Part shown: positions 29,180 to 37,245 of the stretch, piece by piece
How positions within the stretch are numbered: the first letter of the stretch is position 1
Layout of the letters: each line of letters starts with the position of its first letter
Origin: MVRV01 sp964469905
GTDB taxonomy: Bacteria > Desulfobacterota > Syntrophia > Syntrophales > Smithellaceae
DNA length: 64,000 bases
NCBI GenBank assembly: GCA_964469905.1
Contig: CAYXZW010000005.1
Span: 49,167 to 113,166, forward strand
Direction of reading: 5' to 3'
Notes under the pieces: model-generated
Database searches by the model: none
What the model was told of the DNA's origin: nothing
What the model saw: only the letters and a program-made list of their open reading frames with translations
Program-made: the position numbers and the translations under genes

Positions 29180-29470
29180 TTATTTTTCGATAACGCCTAA
29201 AATGTCGTCTTCTCTCATGATCAGATACTCTTCGCCATCAATCTTAACTTCGGTCCCGCCGTATTTGCTGAAAAGAATTTTGTCGCCTGCTTTTACATCC
29301 ATTTTGATCAACTTACCATCATCAGCTACTTTTCCCTTGCCAACAGCAATAACTTTACCTTCGACTGGTTTCTCTTTTGCTGAATCCGGGATGATGATTC
29401 CCCCCTTGGTTTTCTGCTCTTCTTCCAAACGTTTTACAATGACTCTATCCTGTAAAGGTCTGATTTTCAT
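29180..29470 (-). CDS. groES: Co-chaperonin GroES (Hsp10)
   Basis: The 96-residue cap of the GroEL chamber begins MKIRPLQDRVIVKR and contains the mobile loop region EEEQKTKGGIIIPDSA. GGAG precedes the ATG. It is the first gene of the groES-groEL operon, with a consensus-like promoter and a palindrome upstream. Confidence 0.98.
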   Translation of the reverse strand: MKIRPLQDRVIVKRLEEEQKTKGGIIIPDSAKEKPVEGKVIAVGKGKVADDGKLIKMDVKAGDKILFSKYGGTEVKIDGEEYLIMREDDILGVIEK

Positions 29471-29511
29471 GCGCTTTTCTCTCCTTTCCTCTTTTTTTGT
29501 AATTTATATAG

Positions 29512-29534
29512 TATAGCGGTGAAGCGGCGCTATA
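29512..29534 (-). promoter_or_regulatory. CIRCE-like palindrome at groES transcription start
   Basis: TATAGCG-N9-CGCTATA: two perfect 7-bp arms with a 9-base spacer, overlapping the -10 box and likely start site. The layout copies the HrcA/CIRCE operator, but the arm sequence differs from TTAGCACTC. Confidence 0.5.
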
Positions 29535-29559
29535 TTATGCACTATTTTCGCCGTGTCAA
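29532..29559 (-). promoter_or_regulatory. Promoter of groES-groEL
   Basis: On the minus strand, TTGACA (29559-29554), a 16-base spacer, then TAATAT (29537-29532). Confidence 0.65.
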
Positions 29560-29602
29560 GGTTTTTAGAAAAATTTTCTTGATTTTTTAAAGTGCTTATT
29601 TA

Positions 29603-30961
29603 TTAGAAAATATTTTCCAGTAATTCTTTTAAAGAACCAATGGTGCATGTTTCCATTTTTGCTATTTTGGCCAACTGGACTGCGTTTGTCCTGGGCACAA
29701 GACAACGTTTAAAACCCAAACGGGCCGCTTCCTTGATGCGGACTTCCATTTGTGAAATGGCGCGAACTTCCCCGGTAAGACCGACTTCCCCCAATACAAC
29801 CGTATGCGAATCAATCGGCCGGTCCAGAAAACTCGACGCCATTGCAGCAACTATGCCGAGATCTACTGCCGGTTCTTCCACCCTTATACCTCCGGCAACA
29901 TTAATAAAAATATCCGAACCACTTAAATGCAGGCCGCAAATCTTATCAAGCACAGCAACCAGAAGCGAAACACGGTTATGATCGACACCAATGGCCGTGC
30001 GTCTCGGCATACCCAGGTTGGTGGCACTGACCAGAGCCTGAATCTCCACCAGGATCGGCCGGGTACCTTCCAAACTGGGAACAACAACGGACCCAGCGAC
30101 ATTCTGCGGCCGTTCGGCGAGAAAAAAAGCCGAGGGATTGGGCACTTCCTGTAGTCCTTTATCCTGCATTTCAAAGACGCCGATTTCATTAGCCGGGCCA
30201 AAACGGTTTTTCATACTGCGGATAATCCGGTAAGCATGGCCGGAATCCCCCTCGAAATAAAGAACCGTATCGACCATATGCTCCAGTACTTTGGGGCCGG
30301 CAATGGAGCCATCTTTCGTCACGTGACCGATAAGAAAAACTGGAATGCCATGTTTTTTAGAAAACAAAATCAGTCGCGATGATGCCTCACGCACCTGCCC
30401 GACACTGCCCGGCGCGGACATCAGGTCTGCCGAGTAAACTGTTTGAATGGAATCAATGACAACTATGACGGGAGCAACCGCTTTTATTTGCTCCAGAATT
30501 TTTTCTAAGGAAATCTCCACCAGCACCAGCAAATCCTTGGAGGATGCGCCAATACGGTTGCTGCGCAATTTAATCTGCTGTGCTGATTCTTCGCCGGATA
30601 CGTAAAGAACCTTCAGCCCTTTTTCCGAAAGCTTGTGCATCATCTGCAAAAGCAAAGTTGATTTGCCGATACCGGGCTCACCGCCGACCAAAATTGCCGA
30701 TCCACCTACAATACCGCCACCCAGAACCCGGTCTATTTCGGCAATACCCGTAACAATCCGCTGGCCTTCCTCAGCCGGGATATCTTCAATCGGCAGCGGC
30801 TTGCCGTCAAACTTCATCTCGGAACGGCTTGACGAATCAGACTCCATAACCAATTCTTCGGCAAAGCAATTCCAGCCGTTGCATGACGGGCATTTACCCA
30901 GCCATTTAGGTGACATGTAGCCACAGTGCTGACAAAAGAAGCTTGTTTTGCTTTTTTTCAA
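29603..30961 (-). CDS. radA: DNA repair protein RadA
   Basis: RadA processes recombination intermediates. The 452-residue product has an N-terminal C4 zinc finger (C-x2-C near 10-13, C-x2-C near 24-27), Walker A GGEPGIGKST, the RadA-specific KNRFG motif and a Lon-protease-like C-terminal domain. The start codon is TTG at 30961; AAGGAG sits about 9 bases upstream and no ATG fits the zinc-finger N-terminus. Confidence 0.95.
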   Translation of the reverse strand: MKKSKTSFFCQHCGYMSPKWLGKCPSCNGWNCFAEELVMESDSSSRSEMKFDGKPLPIEDIPAEEGQRIVTGIAEIDRVLGGGIVGGSAILVGGEPGIGKSTLLLQMMHKLSEKGLKVLYVSGEESAQQIKLRSNRIGASSKDLLVLVEISLEKILEQIKAVAPVIVVIDSIQTVYSADLMSAPGSVGQVREASSRLILFSKKHGIPVFLIGHVTKDGSIAGPKVLEHMVDTVLYFEGDSGHAYRIIRSMKNRFGPANEIGVFEMQDKGLQEVPNPSAFFLAERPQNVAGSVVVPSLEGTRPILVEIQALVSATNLGMPRRTAIGVDHNRVSLLVAVLDKICGLHLSGSDIFINVAGGIRVEEPAVDLGIVAAMASSFLDRPIDSHTVVLGEVGLTGEVRAISQMEVRIKEAARLGFKRCLVPRTNAVQLAKIAKMETCTIGSLKELLENIF

Positions 30962-31368
30962 AGCCGGTTTCTCCTTGACTTAGATGAATCACAAGAGCAT
31001 ATTTTTTCAGAAAATGCCAACATGAATTGAAAGAAGAAATTGCATGAAATACAAAATAATACTTACTTTATTAGACATTATTATGTTGTCTTTCTTTTTT
31101 AGATTCGCCTCTTCTTTCGATGAAATTACCTTAGCACGGCATGCGCAGATTAAAGGGTAAAACAATATCCGTATCCATACTGCTGTGCAGCGCTTCTGCT
31201 CACAAGCAGTGCTATTTAATAGCAAAACACTTGCAATATTAGTTTTTTGTCTTGACTTTGATAAAAGGCTTAGTTAGCGTAATAACGATTATGGATAAAG
31301 GGACTAGAGTTGCTTATAAAAAAACGTTCGAGAATTGATAATTTACAATTATTATTAAAGGAGTTGAA
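30962..31368. other. Intergenic region without a supported gene
   Basis: About 400 AT-rich bases between divergent radA and a secreted-protein operon. A TTGACT at 31252-31257 could be a -35 box, but no matching -10 is convincing. A small minus-strand reading frame (31007-31225) lacks a ribosome-binding site and family resemblance. Confidence 0.5.
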
Positions 31369-31761
31369 ATGAAAAAAAAATTAATATTGATTCTTATTAT
31401 CGTACTTCTTCCTATTTCCTCTTCCCTTGCAACTGAGGGAATTAAGCCGGCAACAATGGAAAAATATAGGCAAATCAAGGATAATCTGGGGCAAATGTAT
31501 CAGTCCAAAGTTGGAACTTACGCCAAGGACATCCTGGAAAGAGCCAATCGAGCCCTTGCCAAAGCCTCGGAAGAAATAGACGCAAAGAACGAAAAGGCAA
31601 CTCTCGAAGCTCTGGACATGACAACTCTCCAAATTGATCTCGCCAGGGTCAAGACTGAGGAGTTGGAAGCAGCTCAAAAAACAGCTGTTACCCGGACTAA
31701 AGTTGACAAATTATCGCAGCGGCTAAACGATATCCTTTCCGGTAAAGGAGATACAAAATGA
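31369..31761 (+). CDS. Small secreted helical protein
   Basis: The product is 130 residues. A signal peptide (about 1-22) precedes a helical, charged mature part with many Lys, Glu and Ala residues. AAAGGAG lies 6 bases before the ATG. The TGA overlaps the ATG of the next gene (31758-31761), so the two are translationally coupled and likely act together in the periplasm. The family was not recognised. Confidence 0.7.
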   Translation: MKKKLILILIIVLLPISSSLATEGIKPATMEKYRQIKDNLGQMYQSKVGTYAKDILERANRALAKASEEIDAKNEKATLEALDMTTLQIDLARVKTEELEAAQKTAVTRTKVDKLSQRLNDILSGKGDTK

Positions 31762-32912
31762 AAAAATTATCTATTGTCATTATTTCATTCCTTTTCTTTT
31801 TCATCCAAGTCAATGCTGTTTTTGCCGACAGAGACCAACTACAGTTTTCTATTCAAAAAGTTAAAACCGATATTGAAAAAAGCCAGAAGAAGAGTGAAGA
31901 AGTCAAGGTTTCCATTAATGAACTTCAAAAAGCACGCGAATATATTAAACAGGCGGAGACTGAACTGGCAAAAAGCAAAAACTGGCGGGGAACTTTAGAT
32001 AAGAAAGCAGAACCGCTAATTACATATTACACAGAAATGGCGGAAATCTATACATCCATTGCTTTTTCACGGTTGGAAAAATTCACTCAGGAAAGAGAAA
32101 ATGAGCGACTGGAAAAGCAAATTCCGGAAATTGAAGCCAGAATAAAAGTATTTGACGATAAGAATGCGGAAATAAAAAAATTAAAGGAAATGCTGGAAAA
32201 ACCACAAGGTAAAATTCGCGATGTTAACAGCGAAATAGCCAACCTCAAGAAGGAAAGGACGGAATTGCTGGGCCAGGTTGCCCAACTGAAAACAGAGAAC
32301 GAAAAATCATCGGGAAAAATCGAAATGCTTAATGAAGTGGTAGCTTCCGTAAGAATTGATCTTACCGAAAAAATAAAAGCGGTAGAAAATCTTTCAGCGG
32401 AAAACAAACTCTTGAAGGATAACATAAAAAGTTCGGAAACTTCGAAAGGCAGCAGTCTTGTGGAAATGCAGACCAGGCTGAACTCAATGGATGCAAAGCT
32501 TAAGTTATTCGACACCGTTGGGAAAATTGGATTTATTTCCAAAGCTTCCGGCGACGGATATACCTTCATTATTCCGCGAAGCAAATTAATTAAAACCACT
32601 GGCAAAAATCCTGCCTTTACTCCGGACGCAGAGCAATACATTACGGAAATTGTTAAGAACATGAAAATTTTACCCGAAAGCAAATTGTCCATTAAAGTTC
32701 ATGGTTTTGGCAAACCGGTAAGTAACGAAGATAGCAAAGGCACATCAGCCATGGCCAATTTGCTGAAAAAAGCATTTCTCAGCAAGGGAATGAGCGAATC
32801 GGCAATACAGGCCTCCGGTGCAGGTAGTGAGGCGCCACTTTTTTCAAAAAGTGCTATTGAAGAAAACAGATGCATTGAAATGACGATTAGTAACTTAGCA
32901 GCCGGAAAATAG
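31758..32912 (+). CDS. Secreted coiled-coil protein with OmpA-like C-terminus
   Basis: The product is 384 residues. A signal peptide (1-23) is followed by long coiled-coil heptads (about 28-250). The C-terminal domain (about 260-380) resembles an OmpA peptidoglycan-binding fold: LSIKVHGFG, then SKGTSAMANLLKKAFLSKGM and a terminal NRCIEMTI strand. The canonical NxxLSxxRA motif is degenerate, so the assignment is tentative. It is coupled to the upstream small secreted protein. A periplasmic spacer or envelope role is inferred. Confidence 0.65.
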   Translation: MKKLSIVIISFLFFFIQVNAVFADRDQLQFSIQKVKTDIEKSQKKSEEVKVSINELQKAREYIKQAETELAKSKNWRGTLDKKAEPLITYYTEMAEIYTSIAFSRLEKFTQERENERLEKQIPEIEARIKVFDDKNAEIKKLKEMLEKPQGKIRDVNSEIANLKKERTELLGQVAQLKTENEKSSGKIEMLNEVVASVRIDLTEKIKAVENLSAENKLLKDNIKSSETSKGSSLVEMQTRLNSMDAKLKLFDTVGKIGFISKASGDGYTFIIPRSKLIKTTGKNPAFTPDAEQYITEIVKNMKILPESKLSIKVHGFGKPVSNEDSKGTSAMANLLKKAFLSKGMSESAIQASGAGSEAPLFSKSAIEENRCIEMTISNLAAGK

Positions 32913-33032
32913 TAAAGCTAAAGTCTTCAATCAGGCGGGGTGCAAGTAAAGCTAACTGTGCAAATGGGACAGCTACCTTAAATTCTGCCTTACATGCATT
33001 TCCGTCACCCGTATCTTTAAAGTGAGGTTACC

Positions 33033-33347
33033 ATGCCCGAATTTAAAAACGTAACAGTAATAAAAAAAGCCAATATTTACTTTGACGGCAAAGTCACCAG
33101 CCGCACGGTTATTTTCTCGGATGGTTCCAAAAAGACGCTGGGCATAATGCTCCCCGGGGAATACGCATTTGGAACAGCAAGCAAGGAAATAATGGAAATA
33201 CTTGCCGGTGAACTGGAGATACTGCTGCCGGGAGAAAATGAGTGGAAAACAATAAAAGCTGGAGATTCATTTGAAGTTCCGGCTCAATCCAAATTCAGCC
33301 TGAATGTTAAAAGCATTACTGATTACTGTTGCTCCTATATCAGCTAA
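33033..33347 (+). CDS. ppnP: Pyrimidine/purine nucleoside phosphorylase
   Basis: The 104-residue cupin-fold protein (DUF1255) matches PpnP in length and in KKANIYFDGKVTSRTV, LGIMLPGEYAF and GDSFEVPAQSKF. PpnP cleaves nucleosides phosphorolytically to free base and ribose-1-phosphate. It appears monocistronic, with AGTGAGG before the ATG and a hairpin after. Confidence 0.9.
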   Translation: MPEFKNVTVIKKANIYFDGKVTSRTVIFSDGSKKTLGIMLPGEYAFGTASKEIMEILAGELEILLPGENEWKTIKAGDSFEVPAQSKFSLNVKSITDYCCSYIS

Positions 33348-33365
33348 ACGGCACTTAATAAATAT

Positions 33366-33393
33366 GCATTCCCGCACTAATATGCGGGAATGC
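33366..33393. terminator. Terminator-like hairpin between ppnP and msrB
   Basis: An 11-bp perfect stem GCATTCCCGCA / TGCGGGAATGC with a 6-base loop. The following T tract is weak. It sits between convergent genes. Confidence 0.55.
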
Positions 33394-33468
33394 TGTCTCG
33401 GTTTAAATTAAAGTCACCTGTCATAAGCACCGGGAAATGCATGGCGTAAAAAATTCAACCCCTGCTTG

Positions 33469-34062
33469 TCATTTAAACAGCTTCTGATACTCTCCGTAGC
33501 CTTTCTTTTCCAGGTCTTCTTTGGGAATAAATCGCAGGGCGGCGGAATTCATGCAATAACGCAATCCTGTCGGTGCCGGCCCATCGGGGAAAACATGACC
33601 AAGGTGAGAACCGGCATACCTGCTTTTCACTTCCAGGTCGTGGGGAGATTTCACGACATTACCCGGTTCGATGGGCCGCGTAAAGCTGGGCCAGCCTGTT
33701 CCGGAATCGTATTTGTCTTTAGAACTGAAAAGCGGCTCGCCGGAAACAATATCGACATAAATGCCATCTCTGTAGTTTTTATCATATTCGTTGGTAAAAG
33801 GCGCTTCAGTACCTTCGCGTTGAGTAACTTTGTGCTGCAGCGGAGATAGAATTTTCTGCAAAGTTACATCGTCCTGCTTTTTAAAGTTTTTCCAGTCACA
33901 AGTATTGATTTTCGCGGCTTGAGCATTCGCGGGATTTTCGTTTTTCATATTTACCTCCTTTATTTCCTTTATGCTGCTTTTCTCCGGCTGCGCAACCATA
34001 CCGGAATTCTGGCAAGCCGTAATCATAAATAAAACCATCACACTTATCGGTAATGTTTTCAT
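33469..34062 (-). CDS. msrB: Peptide-methionine (R)-S-oxide reductase, probable lipoprotein
   Basis: MsrB repairs oxidised methionine in proteins. The 197-residue product starts with a lipoprotein signal (lipobox ITAC, C17), placing it in the envelope. The catalytic domain (about 63-190) has GTGWPSF, SHLGHVFPDGP and the nucleophile in RYCMNSAAL (C170). The CxxC zinc pairs of many MsrB proteins are absent, as in other zinc-free forms. GAGGAG precedes the ATG. It is near a DsbA-like selenoprotein, which fits an envelope redox theme, but they are 250 bases apart. Confidence 0.9.
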   Translation of the reverse strand: MKTLPISVMVLFMITACQNSGMVAQPEKSSIKEIKEVNMKNENPANAQAAKINTCDWKNFKKQDDVTLQKILSPLQHKVTQREGTEAPFTNEYDKNYRDGIYVDIVSGEPLFSSKDKYDSGTGWPSFTRPIEPGNVVKSPHDLEVKSRYAGSHLGHVFPDGPAPTGLRYCMNSAALRFIPKEDLEKKGYGEYQKLFK

Positions 34063-34314
34063 AATTTCTCCTCTGTTAAATTGAATATTCGATGATAATA
34101 TAATGACGAAATATTTAAGCGCAAATCACATTGTTATGCTGACAGGGAAATAACAGCTTATATCCAACAGATTCAATGTTTTTGATTGGATTGGTCTCCG
34201 GCGGGAGCAGAACCATGATCACATCGGGCAATAATATCTCTGATAAAAGGGAGGATTTGGCCAAATCCAATAAATACTCTGGATTTAACAGCAGTTATTT
34301 TTCAGAGCATATCC

Positions 34315-34908
34315 TCATTTAAGTTGATCGAGAATGTCACGGAATACTGGAATCGGCTGGGCCCCGACGATTTTATATTTATTCTCGATGATGAACAGGG
34401 GCACGCCGGTTAAACCAATCAACTGCCCCTCTTGTCTTGCTTCCTTTAAACGGGATTCATAACGACCTGCATTCACGGCACTAAGCGTCTCTTTTTCATC
34501 CAGACCGCTTTTCCCGGCAACGGCGGCAATAATATCCGGATGACCGATGTCGAGACCCTCCGTAAAATATGCATAAAAGATGTTCTCATGAAAAGAATTA
34601 TGCAGTCCCCTATCCCGGGCATATTCACTAGCCATCAGAGCCAAGCGGGAATTGGAAAGGAGTTTGTGGTTGCCGAAAGTTACACCAACTTCTTTACCGC
34701 GGAAGCGCAGCTGGTCATAAAGCGAAGAGAGGTCGTAACCCTTGAATCTCTCGGAGAGCAATATTCCGGCAGGCGGCGTTTCCGGATGAAGCTCGTAGCT
34801 CAGCCATTGATCATCAATGGCGTATTCTTGTTTCAATTGATCGACAATGCCCTTGCCTATATAACAGAAAGGTCAGATATAGTCGGAAAATATCCTGAAG
34901 TTAACCAT
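34315..34908 (-). CDS. DsbA/FrnE-like selenoprotein with UxxC motif (in-frame UGA)
   Basis: This is a thioredoxin-fold oxidoreductase of the DsbA/FrnE group. From ATG 34908 the frame reads MVNFRIFSDYI, then UGA (34875-34873), then PFCYIGKG, and continues open to 34315 (197 residues counting Sec12). Family members have CPWCYIGK at this site, so UGA replaces the first cysteine of CxxC: U12-P-F-C15. AGGAATAAAATT precedes the ATG. A naive prediction would start at TTG 34836, after the active site, and lose it. GVPLFIIENKY (cis-Pro loop) is intact. The selenium cassette at 37-40 kb supports selenium use. No selA/selB/selC lie in the window. Confidence 0.85.
34851..34872 (-). promoter_or_regulatory. 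Candidate bacterial SECIS hairpin just after the UGA
   Basis: On the minus strand, CCTT (34872-34869) pairs with AAGG (34854-34851) and CT with AG further in. A GTTATAT apical loop begins with G, as bacterial SECIS loops do. The stem is short and was judged by eye. Confidence 0.4.
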
Positions 34909-35101
34909 AATTTTATTCCTCTGTTGGATGGTATTTAATCTCTCTGTCTATCAACTATAAAGAAGAAGTTCTTATTTTTTATTGTCAGATTCCAATCTGT
35001 GGCTTGTTCTGCAAAGAACTGGAACAAACATACCCCTGATTGCCTTGCGCTTCAAATGTTTTTTTGGTGAATGCATAGATACGTAAAAGTTCTTTTACAA
35101 A

Positions 35102-35583
35102 TTATTTCTGTTTGGGCAGGTGATTTCCCGGTACTGAAGAAATCAGATCCTCCCCGAATATCCAGAAATATATTGTCCCGATAAGTCCGCAAGCGAAGGC
35201 CGTAAAGAAGTTTACCTGCGGCGACATTTGCCAGAGGAAGGCTCCGCCAAAGGCTCCGCCAAAAGCACCGCCTGCAAGTAAGGAAAAATTATGACAATGG
35301 CGTAACCAAAAAGGGCAATTAAGTTAAAAACCAGCAGGGCTTTTTTATAGCCCAGACGGTCGCTCAAATAACCGCCGGGGAAGGAATAGAGGGCGGAAAG
35401 AAGATTGGTCATGCCGCCCAGCAGGCCGATCGTCAAAGCACCTCCACCCAGAGCCATGATATAAACAGGCAAAAAACGCTCGGTCATTTTCTCCCCCAGG
35501 CCGACCAGGACGACCATGGCGAGCAAGGCCGCCATGCTTTTTCTCAATCCGAAAAATTCAGAGATTTTCTTTCTTAAGCGCAT
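35102..35583 (-). pseudogene. MFS transporter with internal deletion and frameshift
   Basis: The N-terminal frame (start 35583) encodes about 110 residues of MFS helices 1-4, including motif A GGYLSDRLGYKKAL. It then shifts and stops near 35212. In the next frame the C-terminus of an MFS protein continues (FLWQMSPQVNFF...WIFGEDL) to a stop at 35102. Some 200-250 central residues are missing. The junction has three tandem 12-base units (GGCGGTGCTTTT, GGCGGAGCCTTT, GGCGGAGCCTTC), a plausible slippage or deletion site. Confidence 0.75.
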
Positions 35584-35615
35584 TTCACTCCGTCTCGTTA
35601 AACCATACCATTTCC

Positions 35616-35764
35616 AATTCCATTTCTAAATCAATGATGATATCGCGGCAGCTAGAAGGAGGCGACGAGGCGTATTGTACATACTTTGAGGAAGCCGACG
35701 ACCCCGGCCTGCGCCGGGGCAGGCTGTGCCAAAAAAAGATAACGTGCGATGGAGAAATGGAATT
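35616..35764. repeat. MITE-like inverted-repeat element, copy B (149 bp)
   Basis: Perfect 12-bp terminal inverted repeats (AATTCCATTTCT at 35616-35627; AGAAATGGAATT at 35753-35764) bound a core homologous to copies A and C. It contains GAGGCGTATTGTACATAC and a CCCCGGcctgcgCCGGGG hairpin. The total length equals that of copy C. It lies between the decayed MFS gene and chrA. Confidence 0.8.
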
Positions 35765-35812
35765 ACTTTTCTCGTTTGCGGCAATAAACAATGTATATTT
35801 TACACCTGCTCC

Positions 35813-37006
35813 TTAAAACATCAACAGCGAAACGCCGATGGTACCCAGGATAAGCCAGATAGCATCCTTCTTCCAGACGATCAGGTACCCGGCAGATACG
35901 ACAAAGATCGTCCATGTCTGCCAGCTGATCAGAGAATGAACCCCGAATTGATAAACAACAGCGAGCAAAAGCCCGATGAAGCCGGATAAAAATCCTTTGA
36001 TGACGACCTTAACAATTTTCATGTTTTTGACCTTCGCATGAACGCTGCCCAGAAGGATAATAGCGGCCAGCGACGGTGTAAAAATACCGAAAGTAGCAAC
36101 AAGGGCTCCGATAATGCCTTTAACCTTGAAACCAATAAATGTGGCGGTGATAAACACCGGACCCGGTGTGATTTGTCCCAGAGCAATGCCGTCACGGAAA
36201 GCCGTCAGATTCAACCAATGCATTCCATCGACAACAACCTGCTGAATCAGCGGGATAGCAGTAAAGCCACCGCCGAAGGCTAATGCGCCAATCTTCAGGA
36301 AGGTTGTATAAATGATCCATGTTCCGGAAACAGACCAGAAGGTCGTGGCCAGAATTCCCGCCATCAGCAGAAGCGGCAGATAATTATGCAGCCTCCCGGC
36401 TTTAGGAAAGTCTATTTCTACTTTTAGATGCTCCGGCATTTTTTCCTGTTCAAATTCACCGCTGAAATAAAAGAACAAGACACCGCAGACCCCGGAGATT
36501 AAGATGATGTAAACAACATTTAAATGCAGAAAGGTGATGCCCAGAAATGAAAGCGCCACGATAGTAATGCCTTTGTAGGAATTACGATCAATTCGGGGGA
36601 AGACCGATTTACCCATTATCAGCGTAGCATTAACTAACAAGGAAACAACCAGCGCACCCAGACCCATAAAAATTGAATGTACATATTTTAAGCTCCCGTA
36701 AGCGAAGTACGCCCAGGCCAGTGCGGTAATAGCAATCATGGCGGGCAATACAAATGAAAAAGGCGCGAGTATCCCACCCCAGGGCTTACTCAGTTTGTGG
36801 CCGACATATCCCCAAAGAGTCACACCGATAGCGCCCGGCAGAATCTGCGAAAGGCTCAAAGCATTCATGAACTCATCTTCGGAAATCCACCTTTTTTCAT
36901 GGACAATGACTTTCTTCATCAAGGCCAGAATCGCCGGACCACCATAGCCGATTGTCCCGATGTATAAAGCAGTCTTTACAATTTCCCAAAGGCTCGGTCG
37001 TTTCAT
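35813..37006 (-). CDS. chrA: Chromate transporter ChrA
   Basis: The 397-residue inner-membrane protein has two homologous halves with about 10-12 helices. Each half shows the CHR-family motifs (GYGGP...LPGAIG in the N-terminal half; FGGGFTAIPLIQ and GQITPGPVFI in the C-terminal half). ChrA effluxes chromate, sometimes sulfate. The neighbouring MFS gene is decayed, so it probably stands alone. Family is clear; the physiological anion is not. Confidence 0.9.
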   Translation of the reverse strand: MKRPSLWEIVKTALYIGTIGYGGPAILALMKKVIVHEKRWISEDEFMNALSLSQILPGAIGVTLWGYVGHKLSKPWGGILAPFSFVLPAMIAITALAWAYFAYGSLKYVHSIFMGLGALVVSLLVNATLIMGKSVFPRIDRNSYKGITIVALSFLGITFLHLNVVYIILISGVCGVLFFYFSGEFEQEKMPEHLKVEIDFPKAGRLHNYLPLLLMAGILATTFWSVSGTWIIYTTFLKIGALAFGGGFTAIPLIQQVVVDGMHWLNLTAFRDGIALGQITPGPVFITATFIGFKVKGIIGALVATFGIFTPSLAAIILLGSVHAKVKNMKIVKVVIKGFLSGFIGLLLAVVYQFGVHSLISWQTWTIFVVSAGYLIVWKKDAIWLILGTIGVSLLMF

Positions 37007-37245
37007 TTTTTGTCATTCCCTGAGAGGCTCTAAAGTCGGTTTTGCTTAGAAGTAATAGCCTACTATTAATGCGATGTGATAGTCGTTTTTTTATAAATAG
37101 CATAAATAACATAAAAAAACATCGCCGTGCTTACAAGTATTCCTGATTGTAATAATATCAGCTGTAATATTACTTTAATGAATTTGCTTTAAGTTGTGGC
37201 AATTGTTAGAACAGCTCGAATTATTTCCATGAAGGAGTGTGTTTT

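Noticed and set aside
29512..29534. A true CIRCE element upstream of groES
   Set aside because: Only the spacer length and position agree; the arms do not match TTAGCACTC/GAGTGCTAA.
31007..31225. 72-residue minus-strand reading frame
   Set aside because: No ribosome-binding site, no recognisable sequence and low-complexity context.
34315..34836. Reading the DsbA-like gene as starting at TTG 34836, or as a nonsense-mutated pseudogene
   Set aside because: Sequence before 34836 is in frame with family-like residues on both sides of a single UGA at the active-site Cys position, and has an ATG with a ribosome-binding site.
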